21,289 nucleotides of DNA from CAZGNZ01 sp964527215 (GTDB lineage: Bacteria; Fidelibacterota; Marinisomatia; SCGC-AAA003-L08; JACNLC01): contig CAZGNZ010000052.1 in assembly GCA_964527215.1 (NCBI GenBank), forward strand, positions 1 through 21,289, given 5' to 3'. The notes under the pieces were generated by a model, which ran no database searches, had not been told where the DNA came from, and was given only the letters and a program-made list of their open reading frames with translations. This document shows positions 8,053 through 15,892 of this stretch, in pieces. Made by a program: the position numbers and the translations under genes. Positions within the stretch are counted from its first letter, which is position 1. Each line of letters starts with the position of its first letter.

Positions 8053-9228
8053 TTAAACACTCGTTATCTGTTGTCGAAATTCGATCTGTATTTTTGCCTG
8101 GGGATAATGGCCGCGCAGATCATTTTCTAAACGGGATTGAGTCTCCCGGTGTTTGTTAAATTCCAATCCAACCGGAACTTCAAATATTATTGCATTGACA
8201 GTCTTATTTCCAACAACTCTCAGGTCCTGTATTTCAGCGTCAATTCGAAGGTCTGACAGGGTGTCGCGAATCAATTCCTGTATGCGGCTGATTTGAGGTC
8301 CTTCAATGCTGACCGGATCGATGTGGGTAATTACCTGAGCGGAAAGTTCAGAACTGATTTTCCGTTCAACCTGATCAGCAATGCCGTGCATCTGATCGGG
8401 AGGCTGGTTTTCAGACACTTCTACATGCAGCGAAATAAACAGGTTGCCGCCGTAGTTATGCACCACGACGTCATGGATTTTATATACGCCCTGAACGGAC
8501 TCTGCGGTATTGGATATCTGGTCAATCAGTTTCTTCGGGATGGGCTTCCCCAAAATATCGTCGATTGCGCCCCGGGCAATCTGATAGGCTGTAACCAGCA
8601 GAAAACCTGATACGCCCAGCGCCATCATTCCGTCCAGGAACCGCCATCCGATATATTGTCCGACCAGTGCCGCCACAACCAGAAGTGACGAGTAAACATC
8701 GCTGCGGTGATGTGCCGCGTCCCCCCGGAGAGTATCTGAGTCAATCAGATCCCCAAGGTGATAACTAAGTCTGGCAAGCCATTCCTTGACAGCAACCGTT
8801 GCCAGGACAGCCAGTATTACGGCTGCAGAAACCTGAATATCTCTGGGATGAATCAGCCTTTCAAAACCGCCTTTGAGAAATTCAAGTCCAATAAAGCCTA
8901 TCATCAGGGCGAGCGTCAGGGTGGCTATCATTTCCGCTCGGCCATGTCCGTATGGATGTGCTTGATCAGCAGGTTTGCGGCTGATGTGAAATCCGATGAT
9001 TACAACGATACTGGACAGTACATCGGTCAGTGTGTGGAAGGCATCCGCCATTAATGAAACACTCCCGGATGCAAATCCCAGCGCGCCCTTGATGATGAAC
9101 AGCAGGAAATTGGTTGCGGCTGAAATCCAGCCTTCCAATATACCGACTCTTGACCGGATTTCCGGGGAAACAGGCCATGAGATGCTGCCCGCAATTTTCC
9201 GGGCAATGACGTGATTCAGTTGAATCAT
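8053..9228 (-). CDS. Cation diffusion facilitator (CDF) metal transporter
   Basis: Inner-membrane divalent metal/proton antiporter, 391 residues. About six hydrophobic segments lie between residues 30 and 235. The transport site is HxxxD in helix 2 (His65, Asp69 in ADAFHTLTD) and HxxxD in helix 5 (His173, Asp177 in AAHHRSD), a pairing usual in zinc-type members, and the family motif HPYGHGRAE is at 91-99. The cytosolic tail holds one standard ferredoxin-like domain (about 230-305) and a second segment of about 80 residues that may be a further alpha/beta domain; long tails of this sort are known in some CDFs. It sits between the glutaryl-CoA dehydrogenase and E2 genes, 33 nt before E2. Its link to those enzymes is unclear. 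The upstream ribosome site is weak. Confidence 0.92.
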   Translation of the reverse strand: MIQLNHVIARKIAGSISWPVSPEIRSRVGILEGWISAATNFLLFIIKGALGFASGSVSLMADAFHTLTDVLSSIVVIIGFHISRKPADQAHPYGHGRAEMIATLTLALMIGFIGLEFLKGGFERLIHPRDIQVSAAVILAVLATVAVKEWLARLSYHLGDLIDSDTLRGDAAHHRSDVYSSLLVVAALVGQYIGWRFLDGMMALGVSGFLLVTAYQIARGAIDDILGKPIPKKLIDQISNTAESVQGVYKIHDVVVHNYGGNLFISLHVEVSENQPPDQMHGIADQVERKISSELSAQVITHIDPVSIEGPQISRIQELIRDTLSDLRIDAEIQDLRVVGNKTVNAIIFEVPVGLEFNKHRETQSRLENDLRGHYPQAKIQIEFRQQITSV

Positions 9229-9309
9229 CTGCTTACTGCATTATATATTGTTCATTCATCTTTACAGTACAGCGCTGATGACAATTGACGGCAGAATTGA
9301 CATACAGAT

Positions 9310-10479
9310 TCAACGGTAGGATTCAATCCCCGTGATATCGGCCCCAAGTATGAGGGTGTGCATATCATGGGTCCCTTCATAGGTGAACACGCTTTCGATA
9401 TTCATCAGATGCCGCATGACGGGATATTCTCCGCTGATTCCATTTGCACCATGGATTTCCCGGGCCAGCTTTGCACATTCCCGGGCCGTCCAGCAGCTGT
9501 TTCGTTTCAGCATGGATATCTGCTGCGGAGGAATTTTCCCGGTATCTTTGTTGCGGCCCACCTGCAGTGCCATTAACTGTCCTTTTGTAATTTCATTCAG
9601 CATCCAGACCAGCTTTTGCTGTGTCAGCTGAAATGCTGCAATAGGTTTGTCAAACTGGATTCTTTCACCGGCATAAGCAACTGATGCTTCGTACAGGGCA
9701 CCAGCCGCACCCAGCATGCCCCAGCCGATACCGTACCGTGCCTGAGAAAGACAGCTCAGCGGTCCGCGCAATCCCTTAATGTTCGGCAGCACATGCGTAT
9801 CGGGAACAAACACCTCGTCCAGAATCAACTCGGAGGTGACAGACGCTCTCAGTGACCACTTATGATGCATTTCCGGTGCGGAAAAACCGTTAAAATCACG
9901 CTCAACTAAAAATCCGCGGATATTGTCATCGTCATCCTTGGCCCAGACCACAGCCACATCTGCAATGGACCCGTTGGTGATCCACATTTTTGATCCGTTG
10001 AGAATGTATCCGCCAGTCGTTTTGCGGGCTCTTGTGATCATCCCGCCGGGATTGGAACCGTAGTCCGGTTCTGTCAGTCCGAAACAGCCGATTAATTCTC
10101 CGGATGCCAGTTTTGGAAGCCACCTTCGGCGCTGGTCTTCAGATCCAAAAGCATATACCGGGTACATTACCAGCGATCCCTGGACCGATACAAATGACCG
10201 GATTCCGGAATCGCCCCGTTCCAGTTCCTGACACAGCAGACCATAGGCCACATTGGACATTCCGGCGCAGTTGTATCGGGCCGGCAGCGTGATCCCAAGA
10301 AAGCCGAGCTCACCAAAATGCGGAACCAGCGATTGCGGAAACTCCGCCCGTTCAAAGCAGTCGTCAATGTCCGGCAGTACCTCCCGGTCCACAAACTCCC
10401 GCGCGGTTTGACGAACCATGATTTCTTCTTCAGTAAAGTGCCGGGCAATCCCCAGATAATCAAGATATTTGTCAGCCAT
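9310..10479 (-). CDS. gcdH: Glutaryl-CoA dehydrogenase
   Basis: FAD acyl-CoA dehydrogenase that oxidises and decarboxylates glutaryl-CoA to crotonyl-CoA, passing electrons to ETF. Among acyl-CoA dehydrogenases the match is specifically to the glutaryl type: the run ERGDSGIRS carries Glu87, Arg94 and Ser95, the positions that in human GCDH (same numbers) bind the distal carboxylate. It also has the SVQGSLVM and GCFGLTEP segments, the LKRNxC segment, and a catalytic Glu368 in FTYEGTHD (Glu370 in human). 389 residues is the usual length, with no obvious transit peptide. The gene opens a second transcription unit: a strong terminator lies just upstream (10556-10585). Its presence implies a source of glutaryl-CoA, normally 2-oxoadipate from lysine, tryptophan or, here perhaps, a homocitrate route. 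Confidence 0.94.
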   Translation of the reverse strand: MADKYLDYLGIARHFTEEEIMVRQTAREFVDREVLPDIDDCFERAEFPQSLVPHFGELGFLGITLPARYNCAGMSNVAYGLLCQELERGDSGIRSFVSVQGSLVMYPVYAFGSEDQRRRWLPKLASGELIGCFGLTEPDYGSNPGGMITRARKTTGGYILNGSKMWITNGSIADVAVVWAKDDDDNIRGFLVERDFNGFSAPEMHHKWSLRASVTSELILDEVFVPDTHVLPNIKGLRGPLSCLSQARYGIGWGMLGAAGALYEASVAYAGERIQFDKPIAAFQLTQQKLVWMLNEITKGQLMALQVGRNKDTGKIPPQQISMLKRNSCWTARECAKLAREIHGANGISGEYPVMRHLMNIESVFTYEGTHDMHTLILGADITGIESYR

Positions 10480-10555
10480 GTTTTTTTGTCCGGTTTAATT
10501 ACGACATAATTTAGCGTATTAGTGTGATCGATAAAATCAACTATTGGTTCAACAA

Positions 10556-10585
10556 TAAAAAAAGGGGACCGATGACAGTCCCCTA
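10556..10585 (-). terminator. Intrinsic terminator between prpD-like gene and gcdH
   Basis: On the minus strand AGGGGAC, an 8-nt loop and GTCCCCT form a perfect 7-bp GC-rich stem, followed by seven T. It lies 76 nt after the MmgE/PrpD stop and 77 nt before the gcdH start, so it closes the citrate lyase/homoaconitase operon. The rest of 10480-10660 holds no gene; a gcdH promoter should lie at 10480-10555, but no convincing -35/-10 pair stood out. Confidence 0.88.
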
Positions 10586-10660
10586 AACAGGTTTGAGATC
10601 GCCAACGGCCCCTTGTCGAGGTCACTCCCGACAGCATGCCGATGACGGGTTCAAGGATGG

Positions 10661-12028
10661 TCAGACAGTCAGTTTGTCCATAAACTCACGGACTCCCATT
10701 GACTGGCAGTCAAATACCATATCCCGAATTTGATTCTGTCGGTCTTCCGTCAGCAGTCGGTCAGACAGAGACTTGAACTTGTTCTCCAGATCTTCCATTG
10801 TCATGGGTTCACGCGGATCGCCCTTGGGATACTCCAGATACACGGAATGATCAGCGCCATCCTTGGTCCGTACGGTCACCCGTGAAGGCTGTTTGGCGGG
10901 GAACATCTTCTCAAATTCCAGGGAAGCTTCGCCCTTGATTTTCATGATGACTTCTTTCAATTTGGGGTCATTGATTTTATCATCATCGAATGTCTGGGTA
11001 GTGATCTTCCGGTCAATAATGGCCCGTGCAATACAGTACGGCAGGCTGTGGTCGGCGGTTTCTCTGGATTCCGGTTCGTATTTATGAGGATCAAACAGGA
11101 TATCGCAGGCCCGTGCGATGGTGGTAACCACCACTTCTTCAATATCTTCCGGTTGGATATCATTTTCAATGACCGTTTTCAGTGTGGCGGTAATGTGGGT
11201 GTGAGTCAGGGCTTCGGTTGGAAATGCTTTCATGGAACATTCCAGGATTTTGAATTCCTTTCCGAGACCGCCCACGAGCTTCTCCATATCCCAATCCGGT
11301 CCAAAAACGTCCATGAAACCCTCTTTGCCCTCGAAGACGGCTTCGGTACCGGAATACCCTTTTTGTGCCATCAAGGCAGCGAATACTCCTGCCTGAACAG
11401 ACATTGGATCAACGGTATTTTTCATCATGGTCAGTTTTCCGGCGGTGGGACAGCCGATGGTGTGGTTATGACAGCCGCTGATGCCGATGGCATTTACCAT
11501 TTGGTCGGCATTAAGTCCCAGCAGCTTACCGGCGACGATGGGTGAAACAAACTGTGTGAGAGTTGCATGATGCCATTTGCGTTCGCGAACACCCGGTACG
11601 GCAAATTCACAGAGCCGCTGTTCGAATTCATAAGCCAGAACGATTGCAGTGATGACTTCTTCCATGGATGAACCCACCAATTCTCCCACTGCCAGCGCAG
11701 CAGGAATGATATCTGACGGATGGGAAGGATCCTCTTTCCAGTAGATATCATTAAAATCCAGTGCCCGCACCATCAGCGAGTTAACCAGAGTTGCATTCAC
11801 TGCCGGCATTTGAGTACCGTGACCAATTACAGTGGCTTCAGCGCTGCCGCCCATTCCGCTGTAAATATCATACAGAATACCAACATCCTTGGTATGGTAT
11901 CCGCCGTATGCACAGCCGATTGAATCATACAGATAGCGTTTGACTTCCATGCAAACGTTTTCAGGAAGATCCTCATACTTCAAACCGATTGCGAATTCAG
12001 CAATTTTCCGTGAAATTGATTTTTCCAT
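10661..12028 (-). CDS. prpD: MmgE/PrpD family dehydratase (2-methylcitrate dehydratase-like)
   Basis: 455-residue MmgE/PrpD protein. The family dehydrates tricarboxylic acids without an iron-sulfur cluster: PrpD converts 2-methylcitrate to 2-methyl-cis-aconitate and MmgE also accepts citrate; cis-aconitate decarboxylase belongs to the same superfamily. The large helical domain shows DFND (91-94) and HPSD (103-106), both family hallmarks, and a smaller lid domain follows to the C-terminus. Length and architecture are complete. It starts 9 nt after the dehydrogenase gene, as the last gene before a terminator. No methylcitrate synthase or methylisocitrate lyase is nearby, so 2-methylcitrate is not supported as substrate; citrate or homocitrate fits the neighbours better. 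The symbol refers to the family, not a proven function. Confidence 0.88.
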   Translation of the reverse strand: MEKSISRKIAEFAIGLKYEDLPENVCMEVKRYLYDSIGCAYGGYHTKDVGILYDIYSGMGGSAEATVIGHGTQMPAVNATLVNSLMVRALDFNDIYWKEDPSHPSDIIPAALAVGELVGSSMEEVITAIVLAYEFEQRLCEFAVPGVRERKWHHATLTQFVSPIVAGKLLGLNADQMVNAIGISGCHNHTIGCPTAGKLTMMKNTVDPMSVQAGVFAALMAQKGYSGTEAVFEGKEGFMDVFGPDWDMEKLVGGLGKEFKILECSMKAFPTEALTHTHITATLKTVIENDIQPEDIEEVVVTTIARACDILFDPHKYEPESRETADHSLPYCIARAIIDRKITTQTFDDDKINDPKLKEVIMKIKGEASLEFEKMFPAKQPSRVTVRTKDGADHSVYLEYPKGDPREPMTMEDLENKFKSLSDRLLTEDRQNQIRDMVFDCQSMGVREFMDKLTV

Positions 12029-12037
12029 CTTTTACCC

Positions 12038-13234
12038 TTACAGTTTTGCGATGACTGCATCAGCCATCTGAGTTGTGGATGCGGCACCATTTTCAATCAC
12101 ATCTGCTCTGCCAGGCATGCGGGCCATATCGTAGGTCAGAACGTTTCCTTCAGCAACCACATCCGCGATGGCTTTGCGGATACGGACGGCAATGTCCTGC
12201 TCATCAATAAAGTCCAGCATCATGCAGGCAGATTCTATCATGGCGATCGGATTCACGATCGATACGGGGTAGTCCGCATACTTCGGTGCACTGCCGTGAG
12301 TTGGTTCAAATACACCCACACCGGTCTCTGGATTGTACTGCGCGCTGCATGCAAATCCCAGACCGCCGATGAGACCGGCAAATCCATCAGAAACGATATC
12401 ACCAAACATGTTTCCGGCTACGATAACACCGTAGTTCTCCGGATTTTTAGTAAGCCACATCATTTGCGCGTCGATATTGGTGTTCCACAATTCGATATTC
12501 GGAAAATCGGCTTTCTGAATTTCCTGTGCCATCTTGTACATCATTCCGGAAGTCTCACGGATGACATTCGGCTTCTCGCAAACAGTGACAGACTTGTAGC
12601 CGTATTTCTCGGCATGACTGAAGGCAGCCCTCAGGATACGCTCAGTAAATTTCTTGGAGAAAATACGGGTGGATACGGATATTTCTTCCCGGGGGCTCCA
12701 TCCAAAATTCTTTTTGAACTTGGGATGAGACATCAGCGCGTCATATACCTGGTCCGGAGGGTTGCTCCATTCCACTCCGCCGTACAGGCCTTCCGTATTC
12801 TGGCGGAATATTGCGGTATCCACCACCGGTTCAATAATCTCATTATTGGCCCCGCGACGAATGAAATTCAATGGATTGCCCTTGTAGGTCCGGCAGGGAC
12901 GCAGGCAGATATCCAGCTCAAAATGCTGTCTCAAACCGACGATGGGACTGGCATACACCAGACCTTTGTCCTGCAGTTCGGGTTTCAGTTCGTTGAAAGC
13001 TTCATCCTTCGGCTTGGATGTAATCGCACCGAAAAGACCGATCTTATGTTTCTCGATCAAGTCCAGGGTGCGCTGGGGTAAAGGATTCCCTTCATTGCAC
13101 CAGTATTCCCAGCCAATGTCCCCTTCCACATAGTTTGCCTCGAATCCGGCGGCATCCAGAACGCGGATGGTTTCGTCCAATACAGTTCTGCCGATTCCGT
13201 CACCTGGCATAGAAACAATCGTTCTTTTTCCCAT
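12038..13234 (-). CDS. icd: Isocitrate/homoisocitrate dehydrogenase (beta-decarboxylating family)
   Basis: 398-residue enzyme of the isocitrate/isopropylmalate dehydrogenase family, which oxidises and decarboxylates 2-hydroxy acids to 2-oxo acids. All catalytic residues can be placed by spacing against E. coli Icd: Ser96, Arg102, Arg112, Arg144, Tyr151 (NTEGLY), Lys221 (CEKPNVIRET) and the metal-binding Asp255, Asp279 and Asp283. LELDICLRPCRTY-type sequence near 105-117 resembles Icd more than isopropylmalate dehydrogenase, but SPIV at 96-99 (Icd has SLNV) is a pattern I associate with homoisocitrate dehydrogenases. HGSAPKY (313-319) keeps the Lys/Tyr pair that marks NADP use. Substrate is isocitrate or homoisocitrate. 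It lies 52 nt after the homoaconitase-like gene, with AGGA 8 nt before the ATG. The symbol is provisional. Confidence 0.88.
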   Translation of the reverse strand: MGKRTIVSMPGDGIGRTVLDETIRVLDAAGFEANYVEGDIGWEYWCNEGNPLPQRTLDLIEKHKIGLFGAITSKPKDEAFNELKPELQDKGLVYASPIVGLRQHFELDICLRPCRTYKGNPLNFIRRGANNEIIEPVVDTAIFRQNTEGLYGGVEWSNPPDQVYDALMSHPKFKKNFGWSPREEISVSTRIFSKKFTERILRAAFSHAEKYGYKSVTVCEKPNVIRETSGMMYKMAQEIQKADFPNIELWNTNIDAQMMWLTKNPENYGVIVAGNMFGDIVSDGFAGLIGGLGFACSAQYNPETGVGVFEPTHGSAPKYADYPVSIVNPIAMIESACMMLDFIDEQDIAVRIRKAIADVVAEGNVLTYDMARMPGRADVIENGAASTTQMADAVIAKL

Positions 13235-13286
13235 TGGTTTTTTCCTTTTTATAATGGTTGAATACGGAGAGTGATTAAAATCCTTT

Positions 13287-15257
13287 TCAGCGGTTCTGCT
13301 GTTTTACCCAGGGTTCCAGCCCGCCCGCGACAATTAATTCCTGAGCAGCTGTCCCGACTGGATTGATTGGATAACTTTTTCCATTTACCTCTATCACTTT
13401 AGATGTGAAAGAAATTTCAGCAGTCCATTCAGTCACGATGGTTAATTGATCCGACCCAAACTGGTCAATCAAATCTTTCACGAGATCCTTTTGCTGAATT
13501 ACGAGGAATCCATTGTTGATGGCATTTCGTTTATAGGTCTCGCTGAATGAACCGGCAATTACCAATTGAATTCCGCGATACATCAGACAGGTTGCGGCTT
13601 GTTCTCTGCTGGACCCGCTTCCAAAACTGAAACCGCCTGCCAGAATATCACCTTTCCGGACGACTTCCTGGAATTTCGGATCATAGTTTTCCATGGCAAC
13701 TTCAGCCTGCTGTTCAGGAGTGAAATCATCAATATAAGTGTATTTACCCGGATAAATTCCGTCAGTATTCAGATTGTCCTGGGGAGCAAAAATGATTCGT
13801 CCGGTCAGTTTTTCCGGGAAACCCTCCAGAATGCGAATACTGCCTGTGGAGGCGGCGGGGGTCGGAAATTCCTTCAAACTTCCCTTCGGTTCCTGACGAT
13901 CGAACACTGCCGGCCCGGCAATTTTGCCTTTCACAGCCGAGGCGGCTACCACTGCCGGTGACGCCAGATAAGCTTCAGAACTTTTGGCACCCATCCGTCC
14001 TTTGAAATTCCGGTTGGTGGCCGAGATACCGACTTCATTTTCTTTCAGCAGTCCTGCGCCCAGTCCGATACACGGTCCGCAGCCCGGTGGCAGGGCAATA
14101 GCACCGGCATCCAGAAGGGTCTGCCAGGTTCCATCATCCTCACAGACTTTTTGGACTTCCGATGATGCCGCAGCAATATAGAATTCCACTCCATCAGCCA
14201 CTTTCCGTCCTTTCACGACTTCAGCAGCTTCCCGTAAATCTTCGGTGCGGCTGTTCACGCATGAGACAAGATAGGCTTTTTGGATTTTGATGTCTTTTTT
14301 TTCGGCTTCCGTGACGCTTGTCATTGTTTTAAGGTTGTGGGGTCCGGCAATATGAGGTCGCACCGTGGATAAATCCAGGGTGATTTCCTTGGCATAGTAT
14401 GCGTCCGGGTCCGCCGCTGTCGGCTGATCAAGCAGTTCACTGAGACGGTCCCTGTTCATCCGGGGATGCCGCCCGTTGCCGTCCGCATCCGAAGGTACGC
14501 CTTCCAGCCCGCGGTTCTCAATAACGGCAATTCGACTGGACAGCCAGTCTGCCGTGATGTCGTCAATCGGGAAAATGCCGACGAGTGCGCCCCATTCAGT
14601 GGTCATGTTGGCAATGGAAAGACGCTGATCAATGGACAGACCGGCGGTTCCGGTTCCGCCAAATTCCAACGCATGGTTCAGTACTTCATCATGGTTAAAC
14701 AAACCGCAGAGGGTGATAATGATATCCTTTCCGGTTACCCCGTCAGGCAGTGTACCGTTCAGTGTGATTTTTGCCACCGGCGGGACCTGCCACCAGGTTT
14801 GTCCGGTTGCCCAAATAGCTGCAGCGTCTGTTCGCACAATCGGCGTGCCCAGTACTCCCAGTCCGCCGTACATATTGGAATGACTGTCGGAAGCAACCAC
14901 CATGGTTCCCGGCCAGGCATATCCCTCCTCACACATGATCTGATGTCCTATTCCGCGGCCGGCCGGATAAAAGTCAACACCCATCTGATCGGCAAAATTC
15001 TCAATTCCCCTGTATTTCTTTAAATTGGTCTCACTTTTATCCTGAACATTGTGGTCCAGGGCAAAAACCGGCTGGCGGGGATTGGCCATTTTCTCTGCCC
15101 CGATGGTCTTGAATTTGTTCATTACTGCACCGGTATTGTCGTGGGTCATCACATGAGCCGGTGCAATTGTCAGAAAATCACCGGATCGAACAATGTGACC
15201 CTTCTCCAGATTCCGGGCAAATTTCTGTGCTATTTTTTCTATCAAATTCTGTGACAT
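13287..15257 (-). CDS. Homoaconitase-like aconitase-superfamily hydratase (fungal Lys4 type)
   Basis: 656-residue single-chain [4Fe-4S] (de)hydratase. Cluster ligands are Cys333 (VSCVNSR), Cys393 and Cys396 (PPGCGPCIGLG); the swivel domain carries the substrate loop GSGSSREQAA (546-555), and a linker at about 450-475 joins the two parts. Numerous blocks match yeast homoaconitase Lys4 as I remember it: YPAGRGIGHQIM, ASDSHSN.YGG, AAAIWATGQTWWQ.PPVA, ANMTTEWGAL, ISATNRNFKGRMG and NTDGIYPGKYTY, in the same order and spacing. Ordinary aconitases usually read SSREHA rather than SSREQA at the swivel loop. Lys4 hydrates cis-homoaconitate to homoisocitrate. The neighbours are a dehydrogenase and a PrpD-type dehydratase. 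It could instead serve as this organism's aconitase; the family assignment is firm, the substrate is not. Confidence 0.9.
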   Translation of the reverse strand: MSQNLIEKIAQKFARNLEKGHIVRSGDFLTIAPAHVMTHDNTGAVMNKFKTIGAEKMANPRQPVFALDHNVQDKSETNLKKYRGIENFADQMGVDFYPAGRGIGHQIMCEEGYAWPGTMVVASDSHSNMYGGLGVLGTPIVRTDAAAIWATGQTWWQVPPVAKITLNGTLPDGVTGKDIIITLCGLFNHDEVLNHALEFGGTGTAGLSIDQRLSIANMTTEWGALVGIFPIDDITADWLSSRIAVIENRGLEGVPSDADGNGRHPRMNRDRLSELLDQPTAADPDAYYAKEITLDLSTVRPHIAGPHNLKTMTSVTEAEKKDIKIQKAYLVSCVNSRTEDLREAAEVVKGRKVADGVEFYIAAASSEVQKVCEDDGTWQTLLDAGAIALPPGCGPCIGLGAGLLKENEVGISATNRNFKGRMGAKSSEAYLASPAVVAASAVKGKIAGPAVFDRQEPKGSLKEFPTPAASTGSIRILEGFPEKLTGRIIFAPQDNLNTDGIYPGKYTYIDDFTPEQQAEVAMENYDPKFQEVVRKGDILAGGFSFGSGSSREQAATCLMYRGIQLVIAGSFSETYKRNAINNGFLVIQQKDLVKDLIDQFGSDQLTIVTEWTAEISFTSKVIEVNGKSYPINPVGTAAQELIVAGGLEPWVKQQNR

Positions 15258-15302
15258 AACTTTTCCTGATAATGGTGTTATTAATGATTTACAATTCGTT
15301 CA

Positions 15303-15317
15303 GGCTGCCAGGCAGCC
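15303..15317. repeat. Short GC-rich inverted repeat between HD gene and homoaconitase gene
   Basis: GGCTGCC-A-GGCAGCC is a perfect inverted repeat in the 101-nt gap before the homoaconitase-like gene; as a hairpin it would have a 5-bp stem and 5-nt loop. There is no T run after it, so it is not an intrinsic terminator; it may affect mRNA processing or be chance. Confidence 0.3.
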
Positions 15318-15358
15318 AGCAGGATAATAATCAGTCAGGCAGACGCAAACATACGTCC

Positions 15359-15892
15359 TCAGCCCTTGAACGGCTCGAAGCTGACAAAATCAGCATGGTG
15401 AACAATAATGGATTCCACGGTCCGCATCCCCAGATCGCCTTCTTTGGAATGAGTACCGATGATGTGCTGCACTTCCGGCGGAAGTCCGAATTTAAAGGCA
15501 ATACCCAAACCGCTGAATGGATGACGAACGATTTTACCCGCCGAACTGGTGGAGAGTTTGCCGTCGACAATTTCGTATTCCAGCAGCTTGCCCACATCGA
15601 TGAGAATTGCACCCGAAATCAGAATATCCATATCGATTGCAATTTCATCACCAAAGTTTTCCTGCATTCGGTTGGCAATATCGACCGCCAGCTGAACGCA
15701 GGTTCGCTTATGATTCATGAATGAAACCTGACAGTCCTTGATGAGAAGTGAGAAAGGAATTTTCTCAAGATCATCCGGTTCAAGCACACTGTTTTCAATA
15801 GCCCAAACCCAGGCATCAGTTGTCTTTTCGCGAAGCTCTTCGTTATTGATCCAGGAAATCTCGGGCCAAATCTTCAATACTTGCTGGCGCAT
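15359..15892 (-). CDS. HD-domain protein with degenerate HD dyad
   Basis: 177 residues. The pattern of a metal-dependent HD phosphohydrolase is present: His61, then GAILIDVGKLLEY (95-107), RHP (His124), GTHSKEG (His148) and VHHADFVSFE (His165/166, Asp168). The dyad itself, normally His-Asp, reads Ile98-Asp99; the codon is clearly ATC. A truncated metal site suggests altered chemistry or a binding role. I take the ATG at 15892 because AGGAG lies 10 nt upstream; this overlaps the preceding gene by 50 nt, so the two proteins are probably translationally coupled. Upstream in-frame starts (15916 and a TTG at 15940) are possible. Function unknown; its fixed place in a citrate lyase/homoaconitase operon suggests a role tied to that metabolism. 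Confidence 0.75.
   Translation of the reverse strand: MRQQVLKIWPEISWINNEELREKTTDAWVWAIENSVLEPDDLEKIPFSLLIKDCQVSFMNHKRTCVQLAVDIANRMQENFGDEIAIDMDILISGAILIDVGKLLEYEIVDGKLSTSSAGKIVRHPFSGLGIAFKFGLPPEVQHIIGTHSKEGDLGMRTVESIIVHHADFVSFEPFKG

Noticed and set aside
12296..13081. Long open frame on the plus strand inside the dehydrogenase gene
   Set aside because: It lies wholly opposite a well-supported gene with all catalytic residues, and its translation shows no domain or sensible composition.
10661..13234. Methylcitrate cycle operon
   Set aside because: A PrpD-like gene is present, but there is no methylcitrate synthase (PrpC) or methylisocitrate lyase (PrpB), and the adjacent dehydrogenase is of the isocitrate type.
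12038..15257. Leucine biosynthesis (LeuCD plus LeuB)
   Set aside because: The hydratase is a single chain of Lys4/aconitase type rather than separate LeuC and LeuD, the dehydrogenase has Icd-type residues, and no isopropylmalate synthase is nearby.
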